Assembly (NCBI GenBank): GCA_045587545.1
Contig: JAZNCN010000003.1
Span: forward strand, 20,387 to 84,386
Length of the DNA stretch: 64,000 bases
Direction of reading: 5' to 3'
Origin: Caccoplasma_A sp045587545
GTDB taxonomy: Bacteria > Bacteroidota > Bacteroidia > Bacteroidales > G3-4614
The notes beneath the pieces were generated by a model. The model was not told where the DNA came from. It searched no databases and saw only the letters and a list, made by a program, of their open reading frames with translations. The position numbers and the translations under genes are program-made. Below are positions 17,030 through 25,308 of this stretch, in pieces (positions within the stretch are counted from its first letter, which is position 1; each line of letters begins with the position of its first letter).

Positions 17030-18154
17030 TCACAAAAAGAGATCGCAACAAATTGCATCAGAGATTAATACTCCTTTGCGGGTGAGAACAATATTATCGC
17101 CTGACTCTTTAAGCAAGCCATCGGCTATATAACTTGCAGCCTCATTTATAAGATGCTGTAAGGTATTTTCCCCGAAAGTCTCCTTGATATATTGTTTGCT
17201 GATACCCTCAGAAGTGCGTAGTCGGGTAAAGATGGTTTCGTTATATTTTTGAATATCCGAGAGCTCTTCTACTTCATAAGCGCTCTCCCCTGCCATAATC
17301 TTTTGAATATACAATTTGGTATTTGCCACATTGGCTCTGCGAACAGAACCGTCAAAACTATGGGCCGATGCACCCAATCCTAAATAGGGAATCCCTTTCC
17401 AATATCCCGAATTGTGCTTTGAATGATAATGTGGCAAAGCAAAGTTTGATATCTCGTAATGCTCGTATCCTGCATCAGACAGTTTATCTACCAATAAATT
17501 ATACATTCTTGCAGAGCACTCCTCATCGCATGGGATTATCTCTCCATTACGCATTTTACGGGTTAATACCGATCCCTCTTCGTAACTCAAATCGTATGCC
17601 GATATATGTTGCGGAGTAAGCGAAAGCGCCATATCAATACTACTCTCCCACTCCTCTATGGTTTGAGTCGGTAGCGAAAACATTAGATCGATACTTATAT
17701 TTTTAATACCTGCTTCTCGCAAAATATTATACGACAATATTGCCCTTTCGGCATCGTGCCTACGCCCTATTAATGCCAGAAGCCTGTCATTAAAACTCTG
17801 CACGCCCATACTAACCCTGTTTATTGGCAGTGATGCTATATGAGCGGCATACTCCCGGGTTATATCATCGGGATTAACCTCAATGGTTATCTCCTCGCAT
17901 TGCGAAAGATTAATATTTTCACCTAAAATATCAAATAGTTGCGTTAACTGCGATGGTATAAGTTGCGATGGTGTTCCTCCCCCTATATATATAGTACGCA
18001 CGCGCGATAAGTCTATTTCTGATATACGGCTTTTTAATTCTAAGGCAAGAGCCATTATATAAGAGTCGCGCAATGAGACATCGGTGCCGGAATGAAAATC
18101 GCAATAGTGGCACCGCTTAGCACAAAATGGGATATGTATATAAAGAGAGGACAA
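17030..18154 (-). CDS. hemW: HemW-type radical SAM protein (heme chaperone)
   Basis: 374-residue radical SAM enzyme related to HemN. The iron-sulfur/SAM motif is CAKRCHYCDF (residues 12-21), C-x3-C-x2-C followed by DF as in HemW; the extra Cys of true coproporphyrinogen dehydrogenase HemN is absent. IYIGGGTPSQL and EVNPDD are the usual SAM-binding strands, and a HemN C-terminal domain fills ~290-370. HemW proteins bind heme and are thought to insert it into respiratory enzymes; they are often misnamed coproporphyrinogen oxidase. Upstream of the start is a fragment of the gene-end repeat (TTAGTTGTTAG). Confidence 0.92.
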   Translation of the reverse strand: MSSLYIHIPFCAKRCHYCDFHSGTDVSLRDSYIMALALELKSRISEIDLSRVRTIYIGGGTPSQLIPSQLTQLFDILGENINLSQCEEITIEVNPDDITREYAAHIASLPINRVSMGVQSFNDRLLALIGRRHDAERAILSYNILREAGIKNISIDLMFSLPTQTIEEWESSIDMALSLTPQHISAYDLSYEEGSVLTRKMRNGEIIPCDEECSARMYNLLVDKLSDAGYEHYEISNFALPHYHSKHNSGYWKGIPYLGLGASAHSFDGSVRRANVANTKLYIQKIMAGESAYEVEELSDIQKYNETIFTRLRTSEGISKQYIKETFGENTLQHLINEAASYIADGLLKESGDNIVLTRKGVLISDAICCDLFL

Positions 18155-18274
18155 TATTAGTTGTTAGTTAATAAATAATTATTATATATAAATTTGAGAT
18201 TAAAAGTATAACAATTTATTTTAATTACGAAGTCCGCAAGAGATTATTTATAACAAAATAGCTCTTTAAGTATT

Positions 18275-18294
18275 AATATGTTTTAAAACATATT
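18275..18294. promoter_or_regulatory. 20-bp perfect palindrome in the EF-G2 upstream region
   Basis: AATATGTTTT followed by its exact complement, 105 bp before the start of the EF-G2 gene. It may be an operator for a dimeric regulator. Perfect palindromes made only of A and T plus one G/C pair can also arise by chance in AT-rich DNA. Confidence 0.3.
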
Positions 18295-18399
18295 TATTGA
18301 TTAGTTTTTTTATTTTTTATTTTTTAATTTTCGGACGGTTTGTTAAAACAATTTGCAAGCCAAAAAAACTATTGTATAACAACAATAAACTATAAAATT

Positions 18400-20559
18400 A
18401 TGAAGGTATATCAGTCTAACGAAATCAAAAACATTGCTTTGATTGGAAGCAAAGGCTCAGGTAAAACCACACTTGCAGAGAGCATGCTCTTTGAGTGTGG
18501 AGTTATTAAACGTAGAGGCTCTATTAACAGCCAAAACACAGTATCTGACTATTTCCCCGTAGAGCATGAGTATGGATACTCTGTATTCCCAACCGTGTTT
18601 TATGCCGAATTTAATGGTAAAAAACTAAATGTTATAGATTGTCCGGGTTCTGACGATTTCGTTGGTGGAGCAATTAACGCTCTTACTGTTACCGATACAG
18701 GTGTTATCGTTCTTGACTCTCAATATGGTGTTGAGGTAGGTACTCAAAACATTTTCAGATATGCTGATAAATTGAAAAAACCTATCATTTTTGCAATGAA
18801 CCAATTAGACGGAGAGAAAGCTGACTTTGATAACTCTGTTGAACAACTTAAAGAGACTTTCGGAAACAAAGTTACCCTTATACAATATCCCATTAATGCA
18901 GGACCTTCGTTCAATGCAATGATTGACGTATTGTTAATGAAGATGTACAAATGGAAACCCGAAGGTGGTGTTCCCGAAATTTCAGATATTCCTGCTGAAG
19001 AGATGGAGCGCGCAAGCGAACTTCATCAACAACTTGTTGAGGCTGCTGCCGAGAACGACGAGACTTTGATGGACAAATTCTTTGAGCAAGGAAGCCTGAC
19101 TGAGGACGAAATGAGAGAGGGTATCAGAAAAGGTCTTGTTACTCGCGACATATTCCCTGTATTCTGCGTAAGTGCTCTTAAAGATATGGGCGTAAGACGT
19201 ATGATGGAGTTCTTGGGCAACGTTGTTCCTTTTGTATCAGATATGCCTGCTCCAACTAACGACGAAGGCGAAGAGGTTGCTATTGACGCAAATGCACCCA
19301 CAAGCGTATATTGCTTTAAAACAACTGTTGAGCCTCATATTGGTGAGGTTACATACTTCAAAGTTATGCAAGGAACATTATCTGAGGGCGATGACCTTAC
19401 AAATACCAACAGAGGCTCAAAAGAGCGTATTGCTCAAATATATTGCGCATGCGGTCAAATAAGGACAAAAGTTGACAAACTTGTTGCAGGAGATATTGGT
19501 GCTACCGTTAAATTGAAAGATGTCAGAACAGGTAACACCCTAAATGCAAAAGGTGCAGAAAATACATTCTCTAAGTTGGTTAAATACCCCGAACCTAAAT
19601 TCCAACGTGCAATTAAACCGGCAGTTGAGGCTGAAGCTGAGAAATTAAGCGAAATCTTAACTCGTATGCACGAAGAAGACCCAACTTGGTTGGTTGAGCA
19701 ATCAAAAGAGTTGAAACAGACTATTGTTTCAGGACAAGGAGAGTTCCACCTAAGAACTTTGAAATGGAGAATTGAAAATAACGATAAGGTAAATATTGAG
19801 TATTCAGAGCCAAAAATTCCTTACCGCGAAACAATTACAAAGGCTGCACGTGCCGACTATCGTCATAAAAAACAATCAGGTGGTGCCGGTCAATTTGGCG
19901 AGGTACACCTAATAATTGAACCATACTACGACGGAATGCCAGCTCCCGAGACTTATAAATTCAACGGTCAAGAGTATAAGATGAACGTAAGAGATACTCA
20001 AACCATTGACCTTGAATGGGGCGGAAAACTTGTTGTAAACAACTGTATAGTAGGTGGCGCTATTGACGCACGCTTTATCCCTGCAATCGTAAAAGGATTG
20101 ATGGACAGAATGGAGCAAGGTCCATTGACTGGTTCATACGCTCGCGACGTTAGAGTTTGTATTTACGACGGTAAGATGCACCCCGTTGACTCAAATGAAA
20201 TCTCATTCCGTCTTGCTGGACGTAACGCATTCAGCGAGGCATTTAAAAATGCAGGTCCCAAAATTCTTGAACCTGTTTATGATGTTGAGGTTCTTGTTCC
20301 TTCGGACAAAATGGGAGACGTTATGAGCGACCTTCAAGGACGTAGAGCTATAATTATGGGAATGAACAGCGAAAACGGATTTGAAAAAATCACAGCTAAA
20401 GTTCCATTGAAAGAGATGTCAACATACTCAACATCGTTGAGTTCTATTACAGGTGGACGCTCATCGTTCTCAATGAAGTTTGCTTCTTACGAACTTGTTC
20501 CCGGCGATGTTCAAGAGAAACTTCTTAAAGCATACGAAGAGAGCCAAACCGAGGAGTAG
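18400..20559 (+). CDS. fusA2: EF-G2-like translation elongation factor paralog
   Basis: 719 residues from the ATG at 18400; a TTG 60 bases upstream would only add a non-conserved extension. All five EF-G domains are present. The G domain is atypical: P-loop GSKGSGKTT (16-24), switch I YGYSV where normal EF-G has RGITI, and G3 DCPGSDDF (80-87) where normal EF-G has DTPGHVDF. Thus the catalytic histidine is Ser84. G4 is NQLD (134-137) instead of NKMD. Bacteroides EF-G2, reported to support translation under carbon limitation without GTPase activity, is the likely ortholog. It is monocistronic, with a ~240-bp upstream region, which suggests regulation. The canonical fusA is not in this window. 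Confidence 0.9.
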   Translation: MKVYQSNEIKNIALIGSKGSGKTTLAESMLFECGVIKRRGSINSQNTVSDYFPVEHEYGYSVFPTVFYAEFNGKKLNVIDCPGSDDFVGGAINALTVTDTGVIVLDSQYGVEVGTQNIFRYADKLKKPIIFAMNQLDGEKADFDNSVEQLKETFGNKVTLIQYPINAGPSFNAMIDVLLMKMYKWKPEGGVPEISDIPAEEMERASELHQQLVEAAAENDETLMDKFFEQGSLTEDEMREGIRKGLVTRDIFPVFCVSALKDMGVRRMMEFLGNVVPFVSDMPAPTNDEGEEVAIDANAPTSVYCFKTTVEPHIGEVTYFKVMQGTLSEGDDLTNTNRGSKERIAQIYCACGQIRTKVDKLVAGDIGATVKLKDVRTGNTLNAKGAENTFSKLVKYPEPKFQRAIKPAVEAEAEKLSEILTRMHEEDPTWLVEQSKELKQTIVSGQGEFHLRTLKWRIENNDKVNIEYSEPKIPYRETITKAARADYRHKKQSGGAGQFGEVHLIIEPYYDGMPAPETYKFNGQEYKMNVRDTQTIDLEWGGKLVVNNCIVGGAIDARFIPAIVKGLMDRMEQGPLTGSYARDVRVCIYDGKMHPVDSNEISFRLAGRNAFSEAFKNAGPKILEPVYDVEVLVPSDKMGDVMSDLQGRRAIIMGMNSENGFEKITAKVPLKEMSTYSTSLSSITGGRSSFSMKFASYELVPGDVQEKLLKAYEESQTEE

Positions 20560-20622
20560 TTTTCAGTTGTTAGTTGTACGGTGCTATGCACCATACTCGT
20601 TAGAACTAATATTAATATATAG

Positions 20623-20657
20623 CAGGTTGTTCAAACGGACAACCTGTTGTTGTTTTA
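20623..20657 (+). terminator. Terminator after the EF-G2 gene
   Basis: CAGGTTGT (20623-20630) pairs with ACAACCTG (20639-20646), followed by TTGTTGTTTTA. Confidence 0.6.
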
Positions 20658-20682
20658 TCCCTGATTTTGGTTGACTTTTTTC

Positions 20683-20784
20683 GGACGTACCATGGTACGT
20701 CCCTACATTAAGACGTTTATAATCAGATAAGCTGAGGTGCAAAACTCTGCAACCAGACAAGTAGGGACACACCACGGTGTGTCC
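20683..20784 (-). repeat. Twin-palindrome element (family P), reversed copy
   Basis: 102 bp bounded by two self-complementary ends. GGACGTAC-CATG-GTACGTCC is at 20683-20702. GGACACACC-AC-GGTGTGTCC is at 20765-20784. The middle (CTACATTAAG...ATAATCAGATAAGCTGAGGTGCA) is the reverse complement of the middle of the copies near 50 kb. Confidence 0.75.
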
Positions 20785-20806
20785 GTCAAAAAAAATGCTC
20801 TCTCCA

Positions 20807-20878
20807 CAGTTGTCAGTTTTTGGTTGTACGGTGCTACCCACGCACCTTAGTTATTAGCAATAAAGACTCTAACAACTT
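20807..20878. repeat. Gene-end repeat (family T) copy
   Basis: CAGTTGTCAG, then GTTGTACGGTGC, then GCACCTTAGTTATTAGCAA and AAAGACTCTAACAAC: the same order of blocks as in 1983-2068. The rest of 20560-21123 holds the other repeats and two terminators but no gene. Confidence 0.6.
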
Positions 20879-20887
20879 TATTTACAA

Positions 20888-20923
20888 ATAGCCACATACG
20901 TTAATGTATGTGGCTATTATTTT
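20888..20923 (+). terminator. Strong hairpin terminator
   Basis: A perfect 12-bp stem (20888-20899 with 20906-20917, ATAGCCACATAC) with loop GTTAAT, then TATTTTT. It isolates the rprX operon from repeat-rich DNA upstream. Confidence 0.75.
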
Positions 20924-21123
20924 TGGTTAATATTAGTTAATATATTGGATTTTTTATGTTAAATGATTGCATATTTAAGATTTGAATGTTAAATTCGCAC
21001 CGAGATGTTAAAATATTTGGTATCTGTTTTTAAACAATATTCTTTAATTTTTGTTTACTGATTATAGATTTAACCAAATAATTTGAAAACATAGTAAAAC
21101 TGAATTATTAACAAAACTGAACT

Positions 21124-22659
21124 ATGAGAAAGTCCACAATATGGGTATTAGTTGCCGTAATGGCTGTTACATTTGTAGGTTTGCTTTACCTGCAAATAAG
21201 CTATATGGACAATCTTATAGAAATTCGCAAAGAGCAATTCTCTCTTGCCGTAAAGCGTAGTTTATACGACGTATCGGAAGCTTTGGAGCGAGACGAATCA
21301 ATAAGATATTTGCAAGAGGGGTTAGAGGAAAACCAAAGGAGATTAATATCTTTTGAGTTTGGGAAGAATAACTTTTCAAGTACCGGAGGATTTATTGCAG
21401 AGTTTAACGAGCTCTCGTCTGACTCTTTAAAGTTTAAATTACCTAAACAACAGGATTTATTTAAAGAGTCAAATTCGGAGAGAGAAAATATTCCATACGT
21501 TGCCAAAAGGTATATGGGAATGCAAGAACTTTTGAAAAAACAATATATGTATCAAAAGGGACTGCTTAACGATGTTGTTCTTAAGATTTTAAACACAGCA
21601 AGCCTTCAACCCATATTAGAGAGGATTGATACCAGACAACTGGAGAGCTATTTGAGAGCCGAACTCTTAAACAACGACCTTAACCTTGTTTTTAAATATG
21701 CAATTGTTGATGGTCATGGTAAATTATTATACCGCAGTCAAGGTTATGCTCCTACTGCCGATAATACGGTTTACTCTCAAATAATTTTTCCGAACGACGC
21801 ACCTGACAGACTGAACTATATAAAGATATACTTCCCTACACAATCAAAATATATATTGCAGTCGGTTAGCTTTATGGCAACCTCGTTCATATTTACATTG
21901 GTAATGTTATTTACATTTATATTTACCATAACTATTGCTTTGCGCCAAAAGAAGCTGACCGATATGAAAACCGACTTTATTAATAATATGACCCATGAGT
22001 TTAAAACTCCTATATCAACCATATCGCTTGCAGCTCAAATGTTAAAAGACCAATCGGTAGCTAAAAACCCGGCAATGACAGAACATATTGCTAAGGTAAT
22101 AACAGACGAGTCGAGCCGATTGAGATTTCAGGTTGACAAGGTTTTACAGATGTCGCTACTTGAAAAACATAGAGTTATGATGCGCCTTACCCTTGTTGAG
22201 GCTAATAAAGTTATAAGCAATGTTATTAATACATTTACTCTTAAGGTTGAGAAGTTAGGCGGACAAATTGATTCACACCTTTGCGACGAAAACACTTTGG
22301 TTGAGGTTGATGAAATGCACTTTACCAATGTTATTTTTAACTTGCTTGACAATGCACTGAAATATGCATATGAAGGCAGAGCTCTTAAATTACATATTGA
22401 AACAAGAGTGGTAAATGGTAAAGTTGAGATTGAGATTGAAGATAACGGTATTGGTATAAAAAAAGAGGACTTAAAAAAGATTTTTGATAAATTTTACCGC
22501 GTATCAACAGGTAATGTACATAACGTAAAAGGTTTTGGCTTGGGACTTGCTTATGTACAAAAAATCATAGAGGACCTAAAAGGGTCAATCCATGCCGAAA
22601 GTGAATTGAATATTGGAACTAAATTTATAATTGTTTTACCTTTAATTAAAACTGATTAA
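21124..22659 (+). CDS. rprX: Sensor histidine kinase, RprX-like
   Basis: 511 residues. An N-terminal membrane helix (~6-27), a periplasmic sensor of ~220 residues and a second helix (~255-277) are followed by a HisKA domain with the H-box MTHEFKTPISTI (phospho-acceptor His near 298). The HATPase_c domain has N-box NLLDNALKYAYEG, G1 DNGIGI and G2 GFGLGLAYVQ. Length and organisation match RprX of Bacteroides fragilis, a kinase first found through tetracycline-related phenotypes; its natural signal is unknown. It is followed by the response-regulator gene after 2 bp, so the two form one operon. Confidence 0.9.
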   Translation: MRKSTIWVLVAVMAVTFVGLLYLQISYMDNLIEIRKEQFSLAVKRSLYDVSEALERDESIRYLQEGLEENQRRLISFEFGKNNFSSTGGFIAEFNELSSDSLKFKLPKQQDLFKESNSERENIPYVAKRYMGMQELLKKQYMYQKGLLNDVVLKILNTASLQPILERIDTRQLESYLRAELLNNDLNLVFKYAIVDGHGKLLYRSQGYAPTADNTVYSQIIFPNDAPDRLNYIKIYFPTQSKYILQSVSFMATSFIFTLVMLFTFIFTITIALRQKKLTDMKTDFINNMTHEFKTPISTISLAAQMLKDQSVAKNPAMTEHIAKVITDESSRLRFQVDKVLQMSLLEKHRVMMRLTLVEANKVISNVINTFTLKVEKLGGQIDSHLCDENTLVEVDEMHFTNVIFNLLDNALKYAYEGRALKLHIETRVVNGKVEIEIEDNGIGIKKEDLKKIFDKFYRVSTGNVHNVKGFGLGLAYVQKIIEDLKGSIHAESELNIGTKFIIVLPLIKTD

Positions 22660-22661
22660 TT

Positions 22662-23363
22662 ATGGACGAAAAATTGAGAATCTTACTTTGTGAAGATGAT
22701 GAAAATCTTGGTATGTTGTTAAGAGAGTACTTACAAGCCAAGGGTTATGCCACCGACCTTTGCCCCGATGGCGAATGTGGTTATAAAGCATTTATGAAAG
22801 AGACTTACGACCTTTGTATATTAGATGTAATGATGCCTAAAAAAGATGGTTTTACTCTTGCACAAGAGATACGTAATGCCAATGGTGAGGTGCCCATTAT
22901 TTTCCTTACAGCAAAGGCTCTTAAAGAGGATATTTTAGAAGGCTTTAAAATTGGTGCTGATGATTATATCACTAAACCTTTCAGCATGGAAGAGTTGGTT
23001 TTGAGAATTGAGGCTATTTTACGTCGTGTAAAAGGTAAAAAGCTTAAAGAGGCTACTACTTACAAATTGGGCAACTTTACTTTTGATACTCAAAAACAGA
23101 CTCTTTCTATTGAGAATAATGTTACCAAACTTACCACTAAGGAGTCTGAACTATTGTCGTTGCTATGTACTCATATGAATGAGATTTTGGAGCGTAACTT
23201 TGCTTTAAAAACCATATGGGTTGACGACAACTACTTTAACGCTCGCAGTATGGACGTTTATATTACCAAACTTCGTAAACTATTGAAAGAAGACCCTCAA
23301 ATTGAGATTATAAATATCCACGGTAAGGGTTACAAACTTATTGCTCCCACTGCCGAGAAATAA
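22662..23363 (+). CDS. rprY: OmpR/PhoB-family response regulator, RprY-like
   Basis: 233 residues. Receiver domain ~5-120 with the acidic pocket EDD (11-13), phospho-acceptor Asp55 (LCILDVMMPKKDG) and Lys in DDYITKPFS. The C-terminal winged-helix DNA-binding domain (~135-230) has the transactivation/recognition segment NFALKTIWVDDNYFNARSMD and ends in GKGYKLIAP. It is the cognate partner of the kinase just upstream. RprY has been linked in anaerobic Bacteroidetes to oxidative stress and primary metabolism; targets cannot be inferred here. Confidence 0.92.
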   Translation: MDEKLRILLCEDDENLGMLLREYLQAKGYATDLCPDGECGYKAFMKETYDLCILDVMMPKKDGFTLAQEIRNANGEVPIIFLTAKALKEDILEGFKIGADDYITKPFSMEELVLRIEAILRRVKGKKLKEATTYKLGNFTFDTQKQTLSIENNVTKLTTKESELLSLLCTHMNEILERNFALKTIWVDDNYFNARSMDVYITKLRKLLKEDPQIEIINIHGKGYKLIAPTAEK

Positions 23364-23381
23364 GAAATATTATATTACATA

Positions 23382-23416
23382 AAAATCCCTCTCTATCCTT
23401 TGTAGAGAGGGATTTT
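23382..23416. terminator. Bidirectional terminator between rprY and mutL
   Basis: A perfect 14-bp stem, AAAATCCCTCTCTA (23382-23395) with 23403-23416, and a 7-base loop, with T runs on both strands. It serves two convergent genes. Confidence 0.85.
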
Positions 23417-23431
23417 TTGATTTTATATTCT

Positions 23432-25285
23432 TTACTTAAATCTCTTCTCCAACTCCTCATTTGTCAGACACGAGAGGGTTGGTTTACCATCGGGGGTGTA
23501 GTTTGCTTCGGGGAGTTTAAACAGCTCTTGGGTAAGATGCTCCATCTCCTCATATGTGAGGTATTGTCCATATGGTATAGCAGCACTCTGCGCAAGTGTC
23601 TGAGCCATTCTCTTTTTAAAGAGTGTTACGTCGGTTGTACCCGTTTCAGTGGCTATATCAATGAATTTATGCAACAACTCTTCATAGTTTATTCCTTCAC
23701 TTCCTTCGGGTACTCCTGTTATTGAGAAAGAGCCTGAGCCAAGATTTGATATTTCAAAACCTACTGATGAGAGGTCGTTATCTATTGAGCTCATTATCTC
23801 TGTTTGAGCAGGTGATAATTGTATTATCTCCGGGAAGAGTATTTTTTGTACGGGTTGTATGTTTTTTTCAATGTTGTTTATATACTTTTCGTACAAGACT
23901 CTGATATGAGCACGATGCTGATCAACTATAACCATTCCTGATTTTATGGAGGTTATTATATAGCGTCCTTTTACCTGAATATATGCTCCTTGCGATAGCG
24001 ATTGCTCAGTTGGTATTACGCTCTGTCCGGTTGTTTTATTTTCCTCTTTTTCTTGTATGGGCAATGAAAAATCATCATAGCCGATTTTTACTGAATCGTC
24101 GCTTTTTATTGCTGCTCCTTCAAAGTTATCATATAGTTTTTCCCAATCGTTTGCCACTCTGGTTACTCCTGCTTTATTATAATTAAAGGGATTATAACCC
24201 GGAGTGTAAGATACTTGGGGCTGTTTTACCTGCATATTGGGATTAAATATGGGAATATCAGGGGCATCGTCGGTATCAAAATCAATTGAGGGAACTGCAC
24301 TGAATTTTCCTAATGCCTCTTTTACTGCCGATGAGAGTATGGGCCATAGGTGTTGCTCATTCTCAAATTTTATTTCGGTTTTTGTGGGGTGTATGTTAAC
24401 ATCAATTGTTGCCGGTTCAACCTCAAATTTTATAAAATAGTTGGGCATCTCCCCTACCGGTATTATATCTTCATATGCATTTATTACTGCTTTATGAAAA
24501 TAGGGGTGGCGCATATAACGTCCGTTTACAAAAAAGAATTGTTGCGCACCACGTTTTCGGGCATTTTCGGGTTTTCCGACAAACCCGGTTATTTTTGCAA
24601 GTGTTGTTTGTACGTTTATGGGCAACAACTGCGTATTCATTGTTTTTCCGAATAGAGATACTACTCGTTGCAATAGACTTGACGAGTGTAATTTGTACAT
24701 CTCTGTTCCGTTATGCAATAGCGTAAAGGCAATTTGCGGATTTGCTATTGCTATGCGCTCAAATTCTGTTAGTATATTACTAAACTCTACCTGATTGCTT
24801 TTTAAGAATTTACGACGTGCAGGAACGTTATAAAATATATCTTTTACACTGAAATTAGCTCCCACAGGGGTTGATACAGGTTCTTGCGACTCAACTTTTG
24901 ATGCCGCAATGATTAGTTTTGTGCCTACTTCATCTTCTGCTCGACGTGTTCGCAATTCAACATGTGCTATGGCTGCTATTGAGGCTAATGCCTCGCCACG
25001 AAATCCCATTGTTGATAGCGAGAATATATCTGCCGAACTCTTTATTTTTGAAGTGGCATGTCGCTCAAACGAGAGGCGTGCATCGGTACACGACATTCCT
25101 TTTCCGTTATCAATTACTTGAACAAGGGTACGTCCTGCATCTTTTATTATTATGGTTACTTCGGTTGCTCCTGCATCTATAGCATTTTCAACCAACTCTT
25201 TTACTACCGACGAGGGACGTTGTATGACCTCGCCTGCAGCTATTTGATTGGCTACTGAATCAGGAAGCAGTTGTATTATATCCAT
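23432..25285 (-). CDS. mutL: DNA mismatch repair protein MutL
   Basis: 617 residues. The N-terminal GHKL ATPase has the invariant motifs NQIAAGEVIQRPSSVVKEL, ENAIDAGAT, DNGKGM and GFRGEALASI. The transducer domain runs to ~330, followed by a variable linker (~340-430). The C-terminal dimerisation domain has VDQHRAHIRVLYEKY. Endonuclease-type MutL has DQHAx2Ex4E and a late CPHGRP; here the first is altered (Arg after DQH, no Glu at the next metal position) and the second reads TPDGKP. So this MutL probably lacks nicking activity. It is last in an envelope-gene run (PPIases, OstA-like), starting 23 bp after the OstA-like gene. Confidence 0.95.
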   Translation of the reverse strand: MDIIQLLPDSVANQIAAGEVIQRPSSVVKELVENAIDAGATEVTIIIKDAGRTLVQVIDNGKGMSCTDARLSFERHATSKIKSSADIFSLSTMGFRGEALASIAAIAHVELRTRRAEDEVGTKLIIAASKVESQEPVSTPVGANFSVKDIFYNVPARRKFLKSNQVEFSNILTEFERIAIANPQIAFTLLHNGTEMYKLHSSSLLQRVVSLFGKTMNTQLLPINVQTTLAKITGFVGKPENARKRGAQQFFFVNGRYMRHPYFHKAVINAYEDIIPVGEMPNYFIKFEVEPATIDVNIHPTKTEIKFENEQHLWPILSSAVKEALGKFSAVPSIDFDTDDAPDIPIFNPNMQVKQPQVSYTPGYNPFNYNKAGVTRVANDWEKLYDNFEGAAIKSDDSVKIGYDDFSLPIQEKEENKTTGQSVIPTEQSLSQGAYIQVKGRYIITSIKSGMVIVDQHRAHIRVLYEKYINNIEKNIQPVQKILFPEIIQLSPAQTEIMSSIDNDLSSVGFEISNLGSGSFSITGVPEGSEGINYEELLHKFIDIATETGTTDVTLFKKRMAQTLAQSAAIPYGQYLTYEEMEHLTQELFKLPEANYTPDGKPTLSCLTNEELEKRFK

Positions 25286-25308
25286 TCTTCTTATCCTCTC
25301 TTTGTTTA

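Noticed and set aside
18340..18399. TTG start extending the EF-G2 protein by 20 residues
   Set aside because: The extension is not EF-G-like; the protein begins properly at ATG 18400.
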